DNA of 64,000 bases. Origin: Gonapodya prolifera JEL478. Lineage: Eukaryota > Monoblepharomycota > Monoblepharidomycetes > Monoblepharidales > Gonapodyaceae. The first letter of the stretch is position 1; every line of letters starts with the position of its first letter. Below, one piece after another: positions 1 to 12,700 of the stretch. Where the stretch lies: contig KQ965738.1 of the NCBI GenBank assembly GCA_001574975.1, forward strand, positions 77,133 through 141,132. The letters run 5' to 3'. The position numbers and the translations under genes were made by a program. The notes under the pieces were generated by a model. That model was not told the DNA's origin and made no database searches. It saw only the letters and a program-made list of their open reading frames with translations.

Positions 1-40
1 GACCGGAAAGGAAGTCCTCTGTGATCGATCGAATTTTGTT

Positions 41-83
41 NNNNNNNNNNNNNNNNNNNNNNNNNNNNNNNNNNNNNNNNNNN
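41..83. other. Assembly gap (43 Ns) followed by a poly-C run
   Basis: Forty-three Ns are followed immediately by a homopolymer of about 17 C. The gap size is probably arbitrary. The short stretch from 98 to 206 downstream of the transporter stop codon shows no gene. Confidence 0.99.
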
Positions 84-206
84 CCCCCCCCCCCCCCCTC
101 TGTTTTTAGTTTGGTGGCCAGCAGAGGCGTAGCGTCGTCGGATTATGTACAGTCTACACGTCTAATTACTTTTGCAACATATGATTAAATTGATGTGATC
201 GATCCA

Positions 207-2886
207 TTACTCTTTCGCATCGCTCTGCTCCTCAACCACGACGTCCACAGACGCACTCGCCGCCGGCTCCTTTTCCCTCCACTCGACCTTTAGTGTTCTC
301 GCCTCGTAGCCCCACTTGACGACCGCCAGACACAACGTGGACGACAAAGCCGAGAGAATCACTATCGCGGTGAAGTACCTGCCCAAGTCCCAGTTTGAAA
401 GCAGGGAAATGGACCAAAGGGGTGCAGACGCCGCAACTCCAGTTTTGATCTAGGCATAGGCAGCGACATACGTGAGAACGGTCCTGAATGCATACAGCAC
501 TCCAGGCGTGCGCAACTCACCACCTGTATGAGCGCACTAATGGCAGACGCACGGGTCGTAAAGACTTAAACGCGCAGGTGTTAGCGCATCGTCCCAAACG
601 ACCTCAAAATTGCAACCAGACTCACTGTCGACCAAGTACACCGTGGTGACATTATTCACAGTCATGAAACCGACGCCCGCGAGCGCGAGGCATATGAGCG
701 GCACGGCGACGTGCACCTTGGACTGCACCGACCAGCTGAGTCCCACGACCCCAACGCAGAAGGGGACCATCGCGTAGGGAATCACTCGGAGTCGGTCTTC
801 AGGACGACGCGCGCCGTTGTTTCGTTCGGAGGAGCGCCGGATTTCCCGGTCGGAAAGGTAGCCTCCAAGCTGTGCGCCTGCAAGTGGGGTGAAGGCGGGG
901 GAGGAACAAAAGTCGAAGAAATGGTGATGTGTTGACGATGTTTACTATTTCGTACCAGAGAACTGCCCCACTGCGAAGGGGAGGTAGGCAAGCCCAACGA
1001 TTGTCTCGTTGAAGCCGTAGTTTGCACTCCAGGCGGTTGGTGCATATGTCAACCTGAAAGAACTTTGAGCAATTGATTGTTTCAAAGGGGGGCCGCGATG
1101 TGCTTACCATGACCTAGTGTAAGTTTGGAGCAAAAGCAAATGAGTGTGTTTGCCAGTGGAACCAAGACCGAGATCTCACCAGAAGTAGAGTGTAACACAC
1201 GTGGCTGTAGTGATGGTAAACGAAACAAACCAGTATCTCAGGAAACGCAAGCTGGAAAATGGATTGTATCGACTCGTGAGAACCGCGATGACCTTCTCTC
1301 GTAAGGACGAGGTCGCGTTCAGCGTTTTCGGCGGCGCAGGGACGAATTTCGTGCGGAGGGTTTCAGGCACGAAAAAGAGTATAATGATCATCCCAGCGCA
1401 GCCAAGGGCGAGAAGGAAAATAAAGGTCGCGCGCCACCCCAGCGTTGCACCGATGATGCCACCTGTTGCAATCAAGGCGGTGTGTGACACCACGGATTTT
1501 GCACACGCACGTCATTCTTTCAACGTACCGAGCGGGGGTCCCAAGATAGGCCCGATGATGCCTCCGCTCTGGAAAAACCCGAGCGCCTTTCCACGCTCGT
1601 GGATCTCAAACAAGTCGGATATCGTGCCGGACCCAACGATCCACACCGCGCAGGCGGAAGCGCCTTGCAGCGCGCGGCCAAAGATGAGCATGCTGATGCT
1701 GGAACTTTGCCAGCAGATGACGCACGAGGCGAGGAATATCAGCCAGCTGGGTGAAGGCGAATGGGAGTGGGAGTTCCAGGTGGATTCGTATTCGCGCGTT
1801 GGCTGTGCGAAAGTGCACATTACATACCTGCAGAAAAATACACGCTTTCGACCGGCTGTGTCACCGACCACGCTCCACAGGGTTGGAGCGAAACCGAACA
1901 TCCAGGCCCAAAGAGAGATCGTTAGATTGCTGATCCACGTGAAACCCCGGCGGTGAGATGTAGACACATTAAAATCAATTTGACGCAGCACTCACACAAG
2001 GAAAGTGGTCGTTTGGAACTGGTGCGGTGGTTGAGAGAATGTGGTTGTCGAAGTGCAGGTTAGATATCAGTTGGATTGCGTCCCACTCCCGCAAACTCCC
2101 TTCTTGCCCGACACAACGACAAGTCATACCGCTGAGCTGTCCTCCTGTCCTCCTGTCCTCATCGCCCCCCCCCCACCCCCCCGCCTTCCCTCCCACGCTT
2201 ACGCTTCGCGTGGAACAGCCGCCTTCGGCGGACTCCCCGGTCAGCGTTTCGCACTTAGACTTCGACATACGCTTTCGGGTGAGAAAATTCGCCTCCGGCA
2301 GGATGTCGCTTCACGAGGATTCTCCTGCTCCGCGGGGTATTCGCCTCCAGGAGACAGCCTCGGTCAGCCCTTAGCGGCACTTTGCAGGCCTCCGTCTCGG
2401 CCCCCCCCACCACCACAACCACTACGACGCTCACCTCTATTTGCACTTGAAGAAGGGACGGTGCATAAATGTGCTGGCCGAGCCCACCGATAAGTGAGCA
2501 TATGCTCAACGCACCCGCAATTTGAATTTTTTTTCGTCGAGGATAGCTCCTGGGATCGACTTCGGGCGGCACGCCCCACGTGAGCGCCTTGACGGAGATT
2601 TTGAATCTTTGGAACATCTGCAAAAATGCATCAAAGCGTCGGTTGGATGGGCCGATCTGTTGCACAAAAACCACCGCTCTGGGGTCTTTTCGTGAGTGAG
2701 AGAACGTACATCAGAGTGTGTGGAGCCAGTTTGCTGCGTCAGGCGTTGCAAATCGCTGCCATTTGTGTGTGGAAGATCGAGCACGATTTCTGGTTCGGAG
2801 TGGGCACTGGACTTCGACGGCGGCGAGGACGGCAGCATGGGCGATTTGGCGTCGGGCGACGTGTGCGCTGCGGGATCTGAAGACAT
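207..2886 (-). CDS. MFS transporter, DHA1-type (Qdr/Tpo-like) drug:H+ antiporter
   Basis: A membrane antiporter expected to export small molecules such as drugs or polyamines across the plasma membrane. The start chosen is the ATG at 2886, giving a Ser/Pro-rich cytosolic N-terminus of about 70 residues before the first membrane segment (near 2500-2440). Later exons carry the MFS signature loop between TM2 and TM3 (VVGDTAGRKRV, near 1860), a TM4-TM5 region with GRALQGASA and FFQSGGIIGPILGPPLG (1680-1520), and C-terminal helices at 1060-960, 875-540 and 360-290. The stop is TAA at 207-209 after a Glu/Ala-rich tail. The first intron (about 1991-2434) is about 444 bp, far longer than its neighbours, and contains a GC-rich repeat described separately. 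Several middle exon junctions are approximate. The subfamily is inferred from motifs; the substrate is unknown. Confidence 0.85.
2195..2395 (-). repeat. GC-rich intronic quasi-repeat, copy 1
   Basis: Inside the oversized first intron of the MFS gene. Read on the gene's sense (minus) strand it contains the recurring phrases CTGACCGAGG, then GGAGGCGAATACCC and CGCGGAGCAGGAG, and later CCGGAGGCGAATTTTC. It also contains short perfect stem-loops, for example CCACGC/GCGTGG (near 2192-2213) and CCGCC/GGCGG (near 2220-2232). The same phrases recur at 17215-17530 in another gene. A stretch of C homopolymer and CCTCCTGT repeats (2142-2185) precedes it on the plus strand. Confidence 0.65.
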
Positions 2887-3191
2887 GGGCGATTCGGGGA
2901 AAGAGAACGAAAGCAACGCCGGAAGCAAACGGGCTTTGGCCACTCGGATGCAAATGTCAGGTAGCCCACACACCCTGTTCCTTCTTTTCTCCGGAGGATG
3001 CATTTAATTTTGACAAATCTAACATTGTCTAACCTTTGTGTATGCAAAGCTCTGCACGTTCCCGCTAAAGATCTTCCTCACAACCCTCAAGTCCAAATAG
3101 TCCAGTGCTCTACCCAAATCAACACCTTGCATCACCTTCCCCCGTCCAACATTCCGCACACACCGCTCGCACTCCCCCTCACACCCCGCGT

Positions 3192-4710
3192 CTACGACGA
3201 CCCCTCGCCAAGTCCATTGCTCTGTTGCCCTCCTCCCATATCCAGCGTGCCACCCCTGCGCACCTCCTGCGCGCCCGCAATGAACCACGCAGTGTGCTTC
3301 AAGAAATTCCACATCCGCGCGCGACTTGCCGCGTCCACATACCCCTGCCCCTCAGGCGACACTCCTCCTTCTACACCCCACACGCTTTCGTCGGGTGCTC
3401 CCTCGGGGATCTCCCCCGGTGTGGCAACCTCGTCCAGTGCCGCTCTCATGTGCTCCAGCCATCGTTCGGCTGCGGGCAGTGTCACCGTAAAAGGCGCGTG
3501 TCGCGCGATAAGGGCAGGGTGGCCCTTTCGTTTGGAGTAGAGTGGGGGGCCGCCCATACTGATTATGGGGTTCGGGGATTTGGGGGGGGCGGGAGGGGGG
3601 GAGTTTATGTGGCGGGGTGGGAGGTAGCGCGGGGAATGGATAAAGGCGGGAGGTGGGTGCAGCTGATTAGCTTCCTTCCTGGTTCACGCGTGTCGCAGGT
3701 GTCAAGCATCTTTGTTTGTGTTGTGTCCAAGCTCACAAGCTCACAACATCCGCAATCCATCTTACACCCTTTCCAGTCTACGCGCAGAGGTTGCCCTCCT
3801 CCTGAGCCACAAAAGCACCCAGCAAACTCACCGTTGGATAAAGACTAACGGAGGCAGACAGGGATCGTGCCCATTGGGCGGAGGAATGAGGAATGGGAGT
3901 GATGTCGTGTCAGCATCATGCATCGTTCACATGTCCAGAAGCACCGCAGCGTCATCTGACGGACTCATGTCTATGTACGACAACACTGCCCTTTCCTCTA
4001 ACGAGCCCACACGGCGGGATCTCCTGTGCTTCGCTGACGTGAGCCCTTGTTTGCCCCCTCCACTTCCCTCGCCAGCGACTGCCAACCTTCCTGCCCGCGC
4101 TCCTTCACAAACTCGCCACCGCTGTGCCCCTCGCGTATGGCTCAAATGTCCGGTCAGCCTCGCACTCGGAGCGCCTTCACCCCCGTCACTGCGAGCGCTC
4201 GCGCACCACAAGGCCTCTGCTACCACGCTACTCACACTCGTACTGATTCCGAATTGCATCTTCCTTTGGTATGGCTGCGAAAATGTCCCTGAAGTGGGGG
4301 AAGGTCCGGTATGATGGCCGTTGGGAGGGGAATAGCACAACGAGCGGACGATTACAAAGGCAGCGATGAGACAACAGCAATCAATGACCGACAAGACGGT
4401 AAGCAAAACGAGACCCGCGAACGGGCACATACCTAAACCATGCCTGCTCGCTGTCTTCGTACACTCTGTTGTAAAACTCTGTCGAGAGCCTGACAAACGT
4501 GCGATGGCCGATCGTCTGATACACCGATGGCTTGTCGTCGATGACAAAGGCTTCGTCGAGCGGTATCCCCGCGCGATGAGCGGCTGAGGGAAACGCAAGG
4601 TGTGGGTGAGAGAGAGGAGAGGATAGGACACGGGAGTGGGTTGAGAGGACGGTACTATGATTGACTGATGGGAAGGCAAGAAACTGACCCCATTGTTGAA
4701 GATTCTGCAT
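3192..4710 (-). CDS. Group II truncated haemoglobin (2-on-2 globin)
   Basis: A small haem protein of the TrHbII class, which binds O2 or NO. Exon 1 is a short piece from ATG 4710 to about 4686. Exon 2 (from about 4580) carries the A-B helices ending STEFYNRVYED, including the B10 tyrosine. A third exon (4288 to about 4237) reads on into IFAAIPKEDAIRNQY. The last exon begins near 3558 with MGGPPLYSKRKGHPALIARH: the His of RHAPF is the expected proximal F8 histidine and the Trp of ERWLEHMRAALDE is the G8 tryptophan typical of group II. The stop is TAG at 3192. The usual short FFVQR-like segment before MGGPPL was not found between 3558 and 4237; it may lie in an unrecognised micro-exon or be missing. 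The tail after the globin fold is longer than in bacterial members. Confidence 0.8.
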
Positions 4711-4891
4711 GTGTTGAGGGTGACTCAAGTGAACCTCTTCATGTGGTTTATGCTACCCCGACCCCACTCCCCTTCCCCTTTCGAAAGAAAAGAATTTATC
4801 CAGAACGCCCCTACCCGTCTCAAACTTCGAAAGAAAAGAGTACGTATGTATCAAAACCACAATGCAAAGAGCTACTTAGCAGCAGCGACTT

Positions 4892-6295
4892 TCAACTGCC
4901 TCGACCTCGTCCACGTCCTCGTGCATCCCCCCACCTTCCTCGCCCTCTTCCGAACCCTAGTTCTCCTCTCCCCCGCCCCCCTCTTCCCCTTTCCCCTCGC
5001 GCCTCTCCCCTTCTCTCCCCACCTTCAGTCTCATACTCATCTCTGTCTCGGCTCTCCGTCGTGCCTCCTTCTAATTCCTTCTCAAATGGCGGCCAGGGCG
5101 CTGGTCCAGGAATATCTGAAATGGATGGCGGCATGTACTCGGTGGCCTTTGGAAGCAAACTGGCTTCGAGGGAACGAAGACGAAGGGAGTAGAGAGCTAT
5201 GAGCAAAAATGGCAAAAGGTGGGACGTTAGCTTTCCCACAAGCGAAAGTATCCTTTCCGAGCGAGTTGGAATCCACATTTGTGTCCCACTTTACCAACTC
5301 ACCTCCTTCCACTTTCCTCACACTGCCTTGCAAAGCACGTGCCTTTTCTCTTGCTGCCGATGAAACTGCTGCGATGTTGGGCCACGCACAGTCCGCCGAC
5401 TGGACCAACTTGGCTGCCAGAGACGCAAACTCTTCGCCAGATGCACCTCGGGCACTTTGATTGATACAAAAGCGCATCAGTTCTCCGGTAAGATCGCCAA
5501 GACCGCATGCGTATGTCTCAGAGGGTAAGGGAAGTGTCTGAAGTTTCGCGATCAGGTATCAGAGAGAAGTTTCAGTCGTCTTCCCGTACCCACCCCACCC
5601 ATCATCGCCTGTACTTCATCTTGTGTCGCCAACCGACCACTATCTCTGATGAAGATCCAAAACAATGCCGCCTCGGCAAATTCCTCCATTCCAGGAGCAA
5701 AGGCCGACATATATCGATAGAAGTTTGTTTTGAGTAGTTGAGTGTTTACCGCAGGAAGTTGGTTGCTAGCGAAGAGAGCCGTCATCTCGGCGGCATTTGA
5801 TCCTTCCCCAACTACATCCTCCAGGCGTGGGCGTTTCGGAGGAGGTTCCGAACTCTCCGACTTCTGGGGTCGGTCCACATGAGCGTATGAAGGCGACTCC
5901 ACAAGTTCATCACATATTCGAGCAAAGAGGTCCAAAATTTCAGAATGCCGGTGCAATGCTTCCGCCAATATCGCAGCAGTGTCCGCCCCGGCCGTTGCCG
6001 TCCGATGTAGCAAAAAGATTAGTCGCTTCGAAAATATCGTTACGTCTCGGGAGAGTTTGACGAGACGTTCGCGGCGGTCTTGCTGAGATCGGTTGGAGGT
6101 TGGAGTTCAGCTTGCACATCACATTGTGTTCCAGAATTATCTCACCTGTGCGTTCAGTTGTTCTGCAGTGAAATCAAACAAATCCCGTATTGAATCAGAC
6201 GACGCTGGGGCTCCAGCCGCAGCATTTTCCTCTTGGGTAGTCGTAAATATACTGTCGCCTTGAGCTGCAGCCGACGGAACTTCAGGGTGAGGCAT
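4892..6295 (-). CDS. TSNAX: Translin-associated factor X (TRAX) with Arg/Gly-rich tail
   Basis: TRAX is the catalytic partner of translin in the C3PO endoribonuclease (passenger-strand removal and tRNA processing in known systems). Four exons fit in phase: 6295-6146, 6082-5594, 5516-5303 and 5196-4892, giving 385 aa. Evidence includes ERLVKLSRDVTIFSKR and FLLHR at the N-terminal helix, AFAPGMEEFAEA (Glu near residues 184 and 187, the acidic pair reported as catalytic in animal TRAX) and GLGDLTGELMRFCINQ (Asp near 221). A basic KRPRLE motif near residue 133 could be a nuclear signal. The final ~45 residues are RG/GR repeats, absent from the TRAX proteins I know. No translin gene is visible here. 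ATG 6295 was chosen as the first Met before conserved sequence with a good downstream donor. Confidence 0.86.
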
Positions 6296-6828
6296 TTTCA
6301 ACCAATAAAACTTGTGACCGAAGCAAACAATCGGTGGCCACGAAACAACAACCCACTCGCCCGTACTCGCTGCTGACGAGTGATTGACGAGCAGCAGACT
6401 TTCTGGAAAGAGCGAGAGCAGCGACAAGGAAGACGCAGAGAGCGAGAGGCTCAGCGACTGGCCGATTTCGTTGATTAGGTGGTTGTTGAGCAGCTTAGCA
6501 TCGGTTCGACGATGCACATTCTGCTTTTCCTGCTGCTATATTTTGCTGAGCTTTTTCTCCCTCTTACTTCATTCTCTGCTCTGGCTTCCTCTTTCCCTCT
6601 CTCTCCCCCCTTTCCGAACTTACAAACACGCGCTCTATTTCCATCACTATTCCTTTCCTCCTACTTTCTCACCCTCCCCCGGTTTCGACTTCTTCCCCTG
6701 CTACATTTTCTCTCTTGCCACCCACTATGGTTCCCGTCCTTACACAACACTTGTATCACGTGTTCAACGTCTCAATTAGTCCATCTCCCAAACTGTCCGC
6801 CCAAAGAAAACGAAAGATTGAAGAAACA

Positions 6829-9445
6829 ATGGATGACCTAGACGAGATGAATTCACCTGTATCGCCCATCTCACCACAAAAGAGACGCCACCACGATCTG
6901 TCCCAGGATGACGACGAGGATGAGGACGCTTTGGCAGAGTTCGCCATGGACGAAGATGGTGATCAAGATGATGATTTCGACGGGGGTGATGGAGAAGACG
7001 ACGACGACGTAGACATAGACATGGGGAATTCAGGTGAGTTGCGTTCTCACAACCCGTCTCCCCGAGAAGTGCACTCCTCGGACATTCGTCACTCGGGGAA
7101 TCAATTACTGTCATGTACCGAGAGGTGCGACGGATCGCCCTTGATTGACGTCTGCAAAGACTGTGAAAGCAGATGTCCCATGTTTTCTAATGTAACTGGA
7201 CAAGGAGGAATTCAATCTCAAGGCAGTTTTCACCCGACGTGGCCATAATTGGGCTCACCTGTACTGCACTTTGTTTGTCGCTAACCCACCTTCCGATGAC
7301 CCACCTCAACCCACCAACACACTGTCTCCCATCACGCACATCACTTTACAGGTGTCTTCTCTCCTGTCGTGGCTGACCGCGACCGCGACAAAACCCACAT
7401 TGTCTCCTTCACCGTGCACGCCGTCCCCGCCATCGTCGAAACGCAAACGCGCGAGGCCAACCACGTCGCCACACTCCTTGGCACCCAACCCGAACATGCC
7501 GCCACGCTCCTGCGCGCCTTCCGTTGGAACAAGGAACGCCTCATCGACCTCTACTTCAACGACCCGGACGCAACCTCCGCCACAGCCGGAGTCATCCTCG
7601 ACTCGCGAAAGCAGCCCCGTCCGCTGGTCGTGCCGGGCTTCGTCTGTGACGTGTGCTGCGCGGACGACGACGACCTGCTCTCGCTGGCTTTGTCATGTGG
7701 GCACAGATTCTGCGTGGGTTGTTATGGACACTATGTCGAGACCAAGATCAAGGACGAGGGCGAGAGCAGGAGGATCCAGTGCATGCAGAGGGGATGCGGG
7801 GTCATTGTGGACGAGAAGACTGTGGAACAGTGTGTGGGGAAGGACGTTTTGGCAAAGTGAGTTCAATTTTAACAGACACATGTGGGCACGCGTGAACTTC
7901 GAAGGGCAGAGAGACGACTCGATGGATTAAGATTGTGCGAAAGTGCGGATAAAGCAGGGACGCATTTGATGTTGCAGGTGGACGGAAATCATCCCAGATA
8001 TGAGCAGCAGAAAAGCCATTGCCCGGAATTTCCGGTTCATCACCCATCGAATATGTGATCCTAACCCAACTATCTCTTTCGTAGATACAAAGATCTCCTC
8101 CTGCGTACCTTTGTCGACGATTCGGACTTCTACCGCTGGTGCCCAGCCCCCAATTGTCAGTTTGCAGTAGAGTGCCACGTCACACCGGCCCGACTCGCGC
8201 GTGTTGTTCCTACGGTGACGTGCCAGTGCGGGACAACTTTCTGTTTCGGGTGTGGTGCTACGGGAGACCACAAGCCTTGCACGTGCTGGCTGGTCAAAAA
8301 GTGGCTCAAGAAGTGTGCAGACGATTCGGAGACGAGTAATTGGATCAGCGCAAATACCAAGGAGTGTACAAAGTGCGGGAGCACTATCGAAAAGGTGGGT
8401 GTGGTCCTGGGCCTTTGGCGGGGACGGGGAGAGAAAGTGTAATGTTCAAGCATTTGCGGCTGGCATTATGCATTCTCGTGTTCCTTCATGTTTTGCCATT
8501 CCCTTCATCATACTCATCACTCTCCTCGATAGAACGGTGGATGCAACCATATGACCTGCCGCCGGTGCAAACACGAGTTCTGCTGGGTGTGTGCTGGTCC
8601 GTGGTCCGAGCACGGGACTCAGGTGAGAGCCTTATCTATGGTATCCATCAAAGTATAGTGTGTTGATGTGGCTGTGCTTAGTGGTATAATTGCAACCGGT
8701 TCGACGAGAAGGAGGCCGTGGAGGCGAGGGATCACCAGGCTAAGTCGAGGGCGGCGTTGCAGAGGTACTTGCATGTGAGAATGAGATGTGTGTTTGGATT
8801 GATTTTGCTGGACGATTGACCCCTAGCGCTTCTCCCCAAGTACTACAACCGCTACGCCAACCACGAGCAATCGGCAAAGTTGTCTCAAGAGCTGCACTCG
8901 AAAACGGAAAAGAAGATGTCCGAGGTGCAAGCAAACTCGACTCTGTCGTGGATCGAGGTCCAATTCCTCCGCAAAGCCGTCGACGTTGTTGTGGACTGCC
9001 GCACGACGCTCAAATGGACATACGCCTTCGCGTACTACCTTGCGCGAGACAACCAGACAGCACTATTCGAGGACAACCAGCGCGACCTGGAAATGGCCGT
9101 GGAGCAGCTGTCGGAGCTGTTAGAGCGCCCTCTCGAGCCTGAGGCGGACAAAATTGCAGAGCTGAAAAGGGTAGTGCAAGATAAGAGCGTGTACTGCTCC
9201 AGTAGGAGGGAAGTGGTGTTGGAGGATACAGCAAAGGGGCTGTTGGAGGATCGCTGGGTGAGTTTGTCGAGATGTGTGGTTGCGGATTGGTATTTAAACA
9301 ATTTTCCGTACCCCATTGCTTCGTCGGCAACCCCCGGGTTCCACCGCCCGTCCCGCACTCACATCTGACAAAGAAATATAACACGGACGCGCAGCCTGCA
9401 GGGTCGGCTGGGCCGAGCGGTGGTGGGTCATCGAGCTCAGCGTAG
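6829..9445 (+). CDS. Ariadne-type RBR E3 ubiquitin ligase
   Basis: An RING-between-RING ligase that accepts ubiquitin from an E2 onto its own RING2 cysteine before passing it to substrate. Seven exons join in phase: 6829-7033, 7352-7856, 8085-8394, 8533-8622, 8682-8774, 8841-9257 and 9374-9445, giving 563 aa. An acidic N-terminus (about 25-68) and a UBA-like segment precede RING1 (from about residue 168, FVCDVCC to [10 protein letters not shown]). The IBR follows (WCPAPNCQF to [10 protein letters not shown]), then RING2 with [18 protein letters not shown] and CWVCAGPW; the Cys of GGCNHM (near residue 344) is the expected catalytic residue. The Ariadne C-terminal helical domain is present ([25 protein letters not shown]). 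It ends in a Gly/Ser tail. UBE2D, encoded 12 kb downstream, is a plausible E2 partner by family knowledge only. Confidence 0.94.
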
Positions 9446-9764
9446 AACGAGGATAAAGCGGAAGGAGGAGAGTGGCGTGGTTAGGCGGAGAACCTGTCTT
9501 GTATGAATGTGGACTAGAATAATGTTTGATACACTCTTGTTTACCCATGTTGAAGGTGGAGAGTGAAGGAGGGGCGAGGGCGTGGAAAGCTTTTGCCATA
9601 ATACCGACACCAACTCTCACTTTCCTTTCATTTCTTCACGATAAAAGGCGTGAATTACCATATCAGCACGCAACAGGCGAGCTCAGGAGTGTAACCCCAC
9701 TATCTTAGTCGGAAAACAAGTAAATACAATGTTCAAGATAACTGATGAGGGGAAGGGGGGGGGA
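9446..9764. other. Convergent intergenic region
   Basis: The 320 bp between the tail-to-tail Ariadne ligase and Zn2Cys6 genes. I see no gene or RNA; it presumably holds both 3' ends. Confidence 0.6.
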
Positions 9765-12700
9765 TCAAAACAGATACTCGTCACGATTCACTTCCACGAT
9801 TCTCTCTGTAACGGCTAGAGAGCCAAGGGCACCGAGCACTGGTATGGAATCTGCAAAAGGGAGGTTAGAAGAGAAAAAAAAAAAAAAAAAAAGAGGGATT
9901 ACCTTTGAGCATTGCATCCCATCTGATTTTATTAGCAGGAATCAGCCGTGGCTTCAGCACAAGAAAGCAAAGCGACACTCACAGATTCCAAATAGCTTCC
10001 CCCGCTTTGGTCTGTGTGGCATGTATCTTCAGTGCTCGCCCATGAATGTCAGCTTTGCTTAAAGAGTCAATAACAATGTCATTGAGCATTCGATCTGAAG
10101 TCCAAGGTGTATTGATCCCAATGCTGTTCAACACTTCGGATAATTGCACCTTTCTCTTTCCGTTGACTTCCACGGACGAACGAAGAGTAAACGATCCTTC
10201 ATTCATCGGTGCCACCGCTAGTGCTTGCTTCACGCACATCAGGTGGATGACTCCCATGTGAAATATGCCGTAGAGAACAAAGACACCAGGAATGGGGAAC
10301 GTTGGCGTCTCAATCAACAATCGTTCAATTAGCTTGGTGCACGCATTGACAACCTGCATGCAAGGGAGAAAATTTTCGCTCGCAACCCTGTCAGGAACAA
10401 ATCGGTGAGCCATGGTCCACTGTGAGCGATGAAAGTAAGCTGCTCTGCTTACCATGAGGTATCGACAAGCATATTCTTCGATTTTGGACGTAATGGGGCT
10501 GACCATGCGAAGTACACCATAATCGCCATCACTGCAAGTGGATGCGGAACACTGCGAGGAAGATCACGACTGCCATGAAACCAGCCATGATAAACGTAAG
10601 GTGCGTCAGGAAAGATTGTGTCCGAGGCTAGAATCCGAACTGCAGCAGGGAAGGCCTTCGGGATACGATGAGAATTACGGTGCACTCACAGCGAGAATAA
10701 AATCTTACATCTAGCAACTTCTTTGAAATTTCGATATGCGCCTGTAGTTCCCTTTCTCTCTGCGTGGACGATGAGAATAGAATGGAGACGAACAAAGGTG
10801 TCAGAACACACCTCCAACGCATCCCCCCACTCCTTGACTCTCAAAACGGACCGAGCTTGCTTTGCCATTCCCACAAAAAGTAGCCACACATGGTCGTGTT
10901 TCTGGTCCACGGAACTACCCCCATTGTTCAAGAAAATCGGCAGATCGGCCACCACAACCTCATTTGGTCTGTTGGCGGGCGGAACTAATGGTGGGGGATC
11001 CAAGCTGAAATATGATTCGCCACACGGGAGAAGGACTTTTGAACTTGGGGGAAGACGTGGATGAATGTTGGACCCAATGCCTAACATTGCATCCATGCAC
11101 CAACACCACCTGTTAAGGCCAGTGTTAGGCATGTATTGTGATGAGGTGGTGGCAGATCTTGGTGGGTTGCACATACCACCAAACCCGGCGGCGTTCTTCC
11201 CGCTCGATCCATCCAACATTGGAATCAGATACTTCATCGTCCAACTTCATAGCTTTTGCAAGCGCGACAGTAAATGTGAACCACTGAACGAGCAGCATGG
11301 CACGAGAATCTTAGTTGACTTTGCTCAGAGGAAAGAACGTGTACCAACCGATTGCCCTGTCTCTCCTCGACATAAATCATCAATAACGAAAGTAGTCCAC
11401 ATAGTGAGTGCTTGTAGAGATGCGAAGCTTACGAGTCCGCTTTGCTTCGCGAGTTCAGAGGTCCACTTGAGCAATCGTGCTGCACGCTTTGAAAATATTG
11501 GCCTTAAGGTTTCCCGAGCTGGCTGATACCGGCAACCGAGACAAAGCACGCAGAGGAGCAACAGGGGGTCAACGGTTCCTGCGCGGACTCGTGCGAAGAA
11601 AGTCGGCCAGTGCAGCACAAGGAACGCAAAAAGATTATCCCCAGCGTGCACACGCTGAAAGGTTGTTCTAATAATGTCGTTTATGGTATCTGGACCAGGA
11701 AGTGGAGGGAGGTCGTCGAAAAGGGTGATACTTCGTGGTATTGATGTCGACAAAACCATTGTTGTGAGTGCCCTTTGGGGCAAAATATTGTGGGGAATTG
11801 GGCTCCATGTTGGTAAAGAAGCCGATTCCGGCGTGAGAGACAAATCGCTTGGTTTGAACTGCTGAAACTGTTGAGAGATTGAATAAGAAAAATGTAAACG
11901 ATGTGCGGGAGTGATCGCCACGGTATTGCTGGAACGCTCCGGTGCGTTGGAAAGGTGTGACAACGTTTGCACATCATGAGCGTCTACAGTGCCCGTGTAA
12001 TCATTTCCCACAAGGTTCGGGTCGACTTCATTGAAAACAATATCTCCGTGCGGGGCATATCCGAACCTAAAGAGTGGTCCTTCGGCCTGAGAAACATAAT
12101 TGGAGGCTACGTTCGAAGCAAAAAGGGGAGCAGTTTGCTGAGGGGGTGTAATTCTCTTGGCTGCTTGCGAGACTGCAGGGTCACTTGAAAGATATTGACC
12201 ACGATCCACAGCAAAAGGCAAATGCTCTGTTCCAAACGTATCTGTCGCAAATGAAGCAATGGATAGCAAATAATCGGAGCTCGTGGGTGTATCAGATTCC
12301 GGAGACTCCCGCTTCAAATTGAGAAGTCGGGTGTTGCGAGCGACGGGTAAAGTAAGTCGTTCAAAGCGGCGCCTCTGTCAAAACAAAGAGAAATTCATGT
12401 TGATGTTAGATTCAGCAACAACGTCTTGCTTCTGACTATTCCAAAACACTTTGCCTCCCATCCGACGTGAAGAGTACTTTGATGTTTTCGGTTCCCATCC
12501 TGGGCATTCTTCCTTCAACATGCTCCAAAATGGAAGCATCTCACATCTAGCACGTCATTGCTTTTGGGTTCCAATCGCGAATTCTCACCCTGCGCGCTGA
12601 CCTGCCTGACAGGGGATTGGCCGGAGGTCCCCTCGGCCGTTGCTTCCAGCTGTAATCACACACGAGGTCGCGTTGCTCACAATGCGTGCATCGTGGTTGA

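Noticed and set aside
9875-9892. Poly-A tract as a retroposon tail
   Set aside because: It lies inside an intron of the minus-strand Zn2Cys6 gene, where it reads as the poly-pyrimidine tract before the last exon's acceptor.
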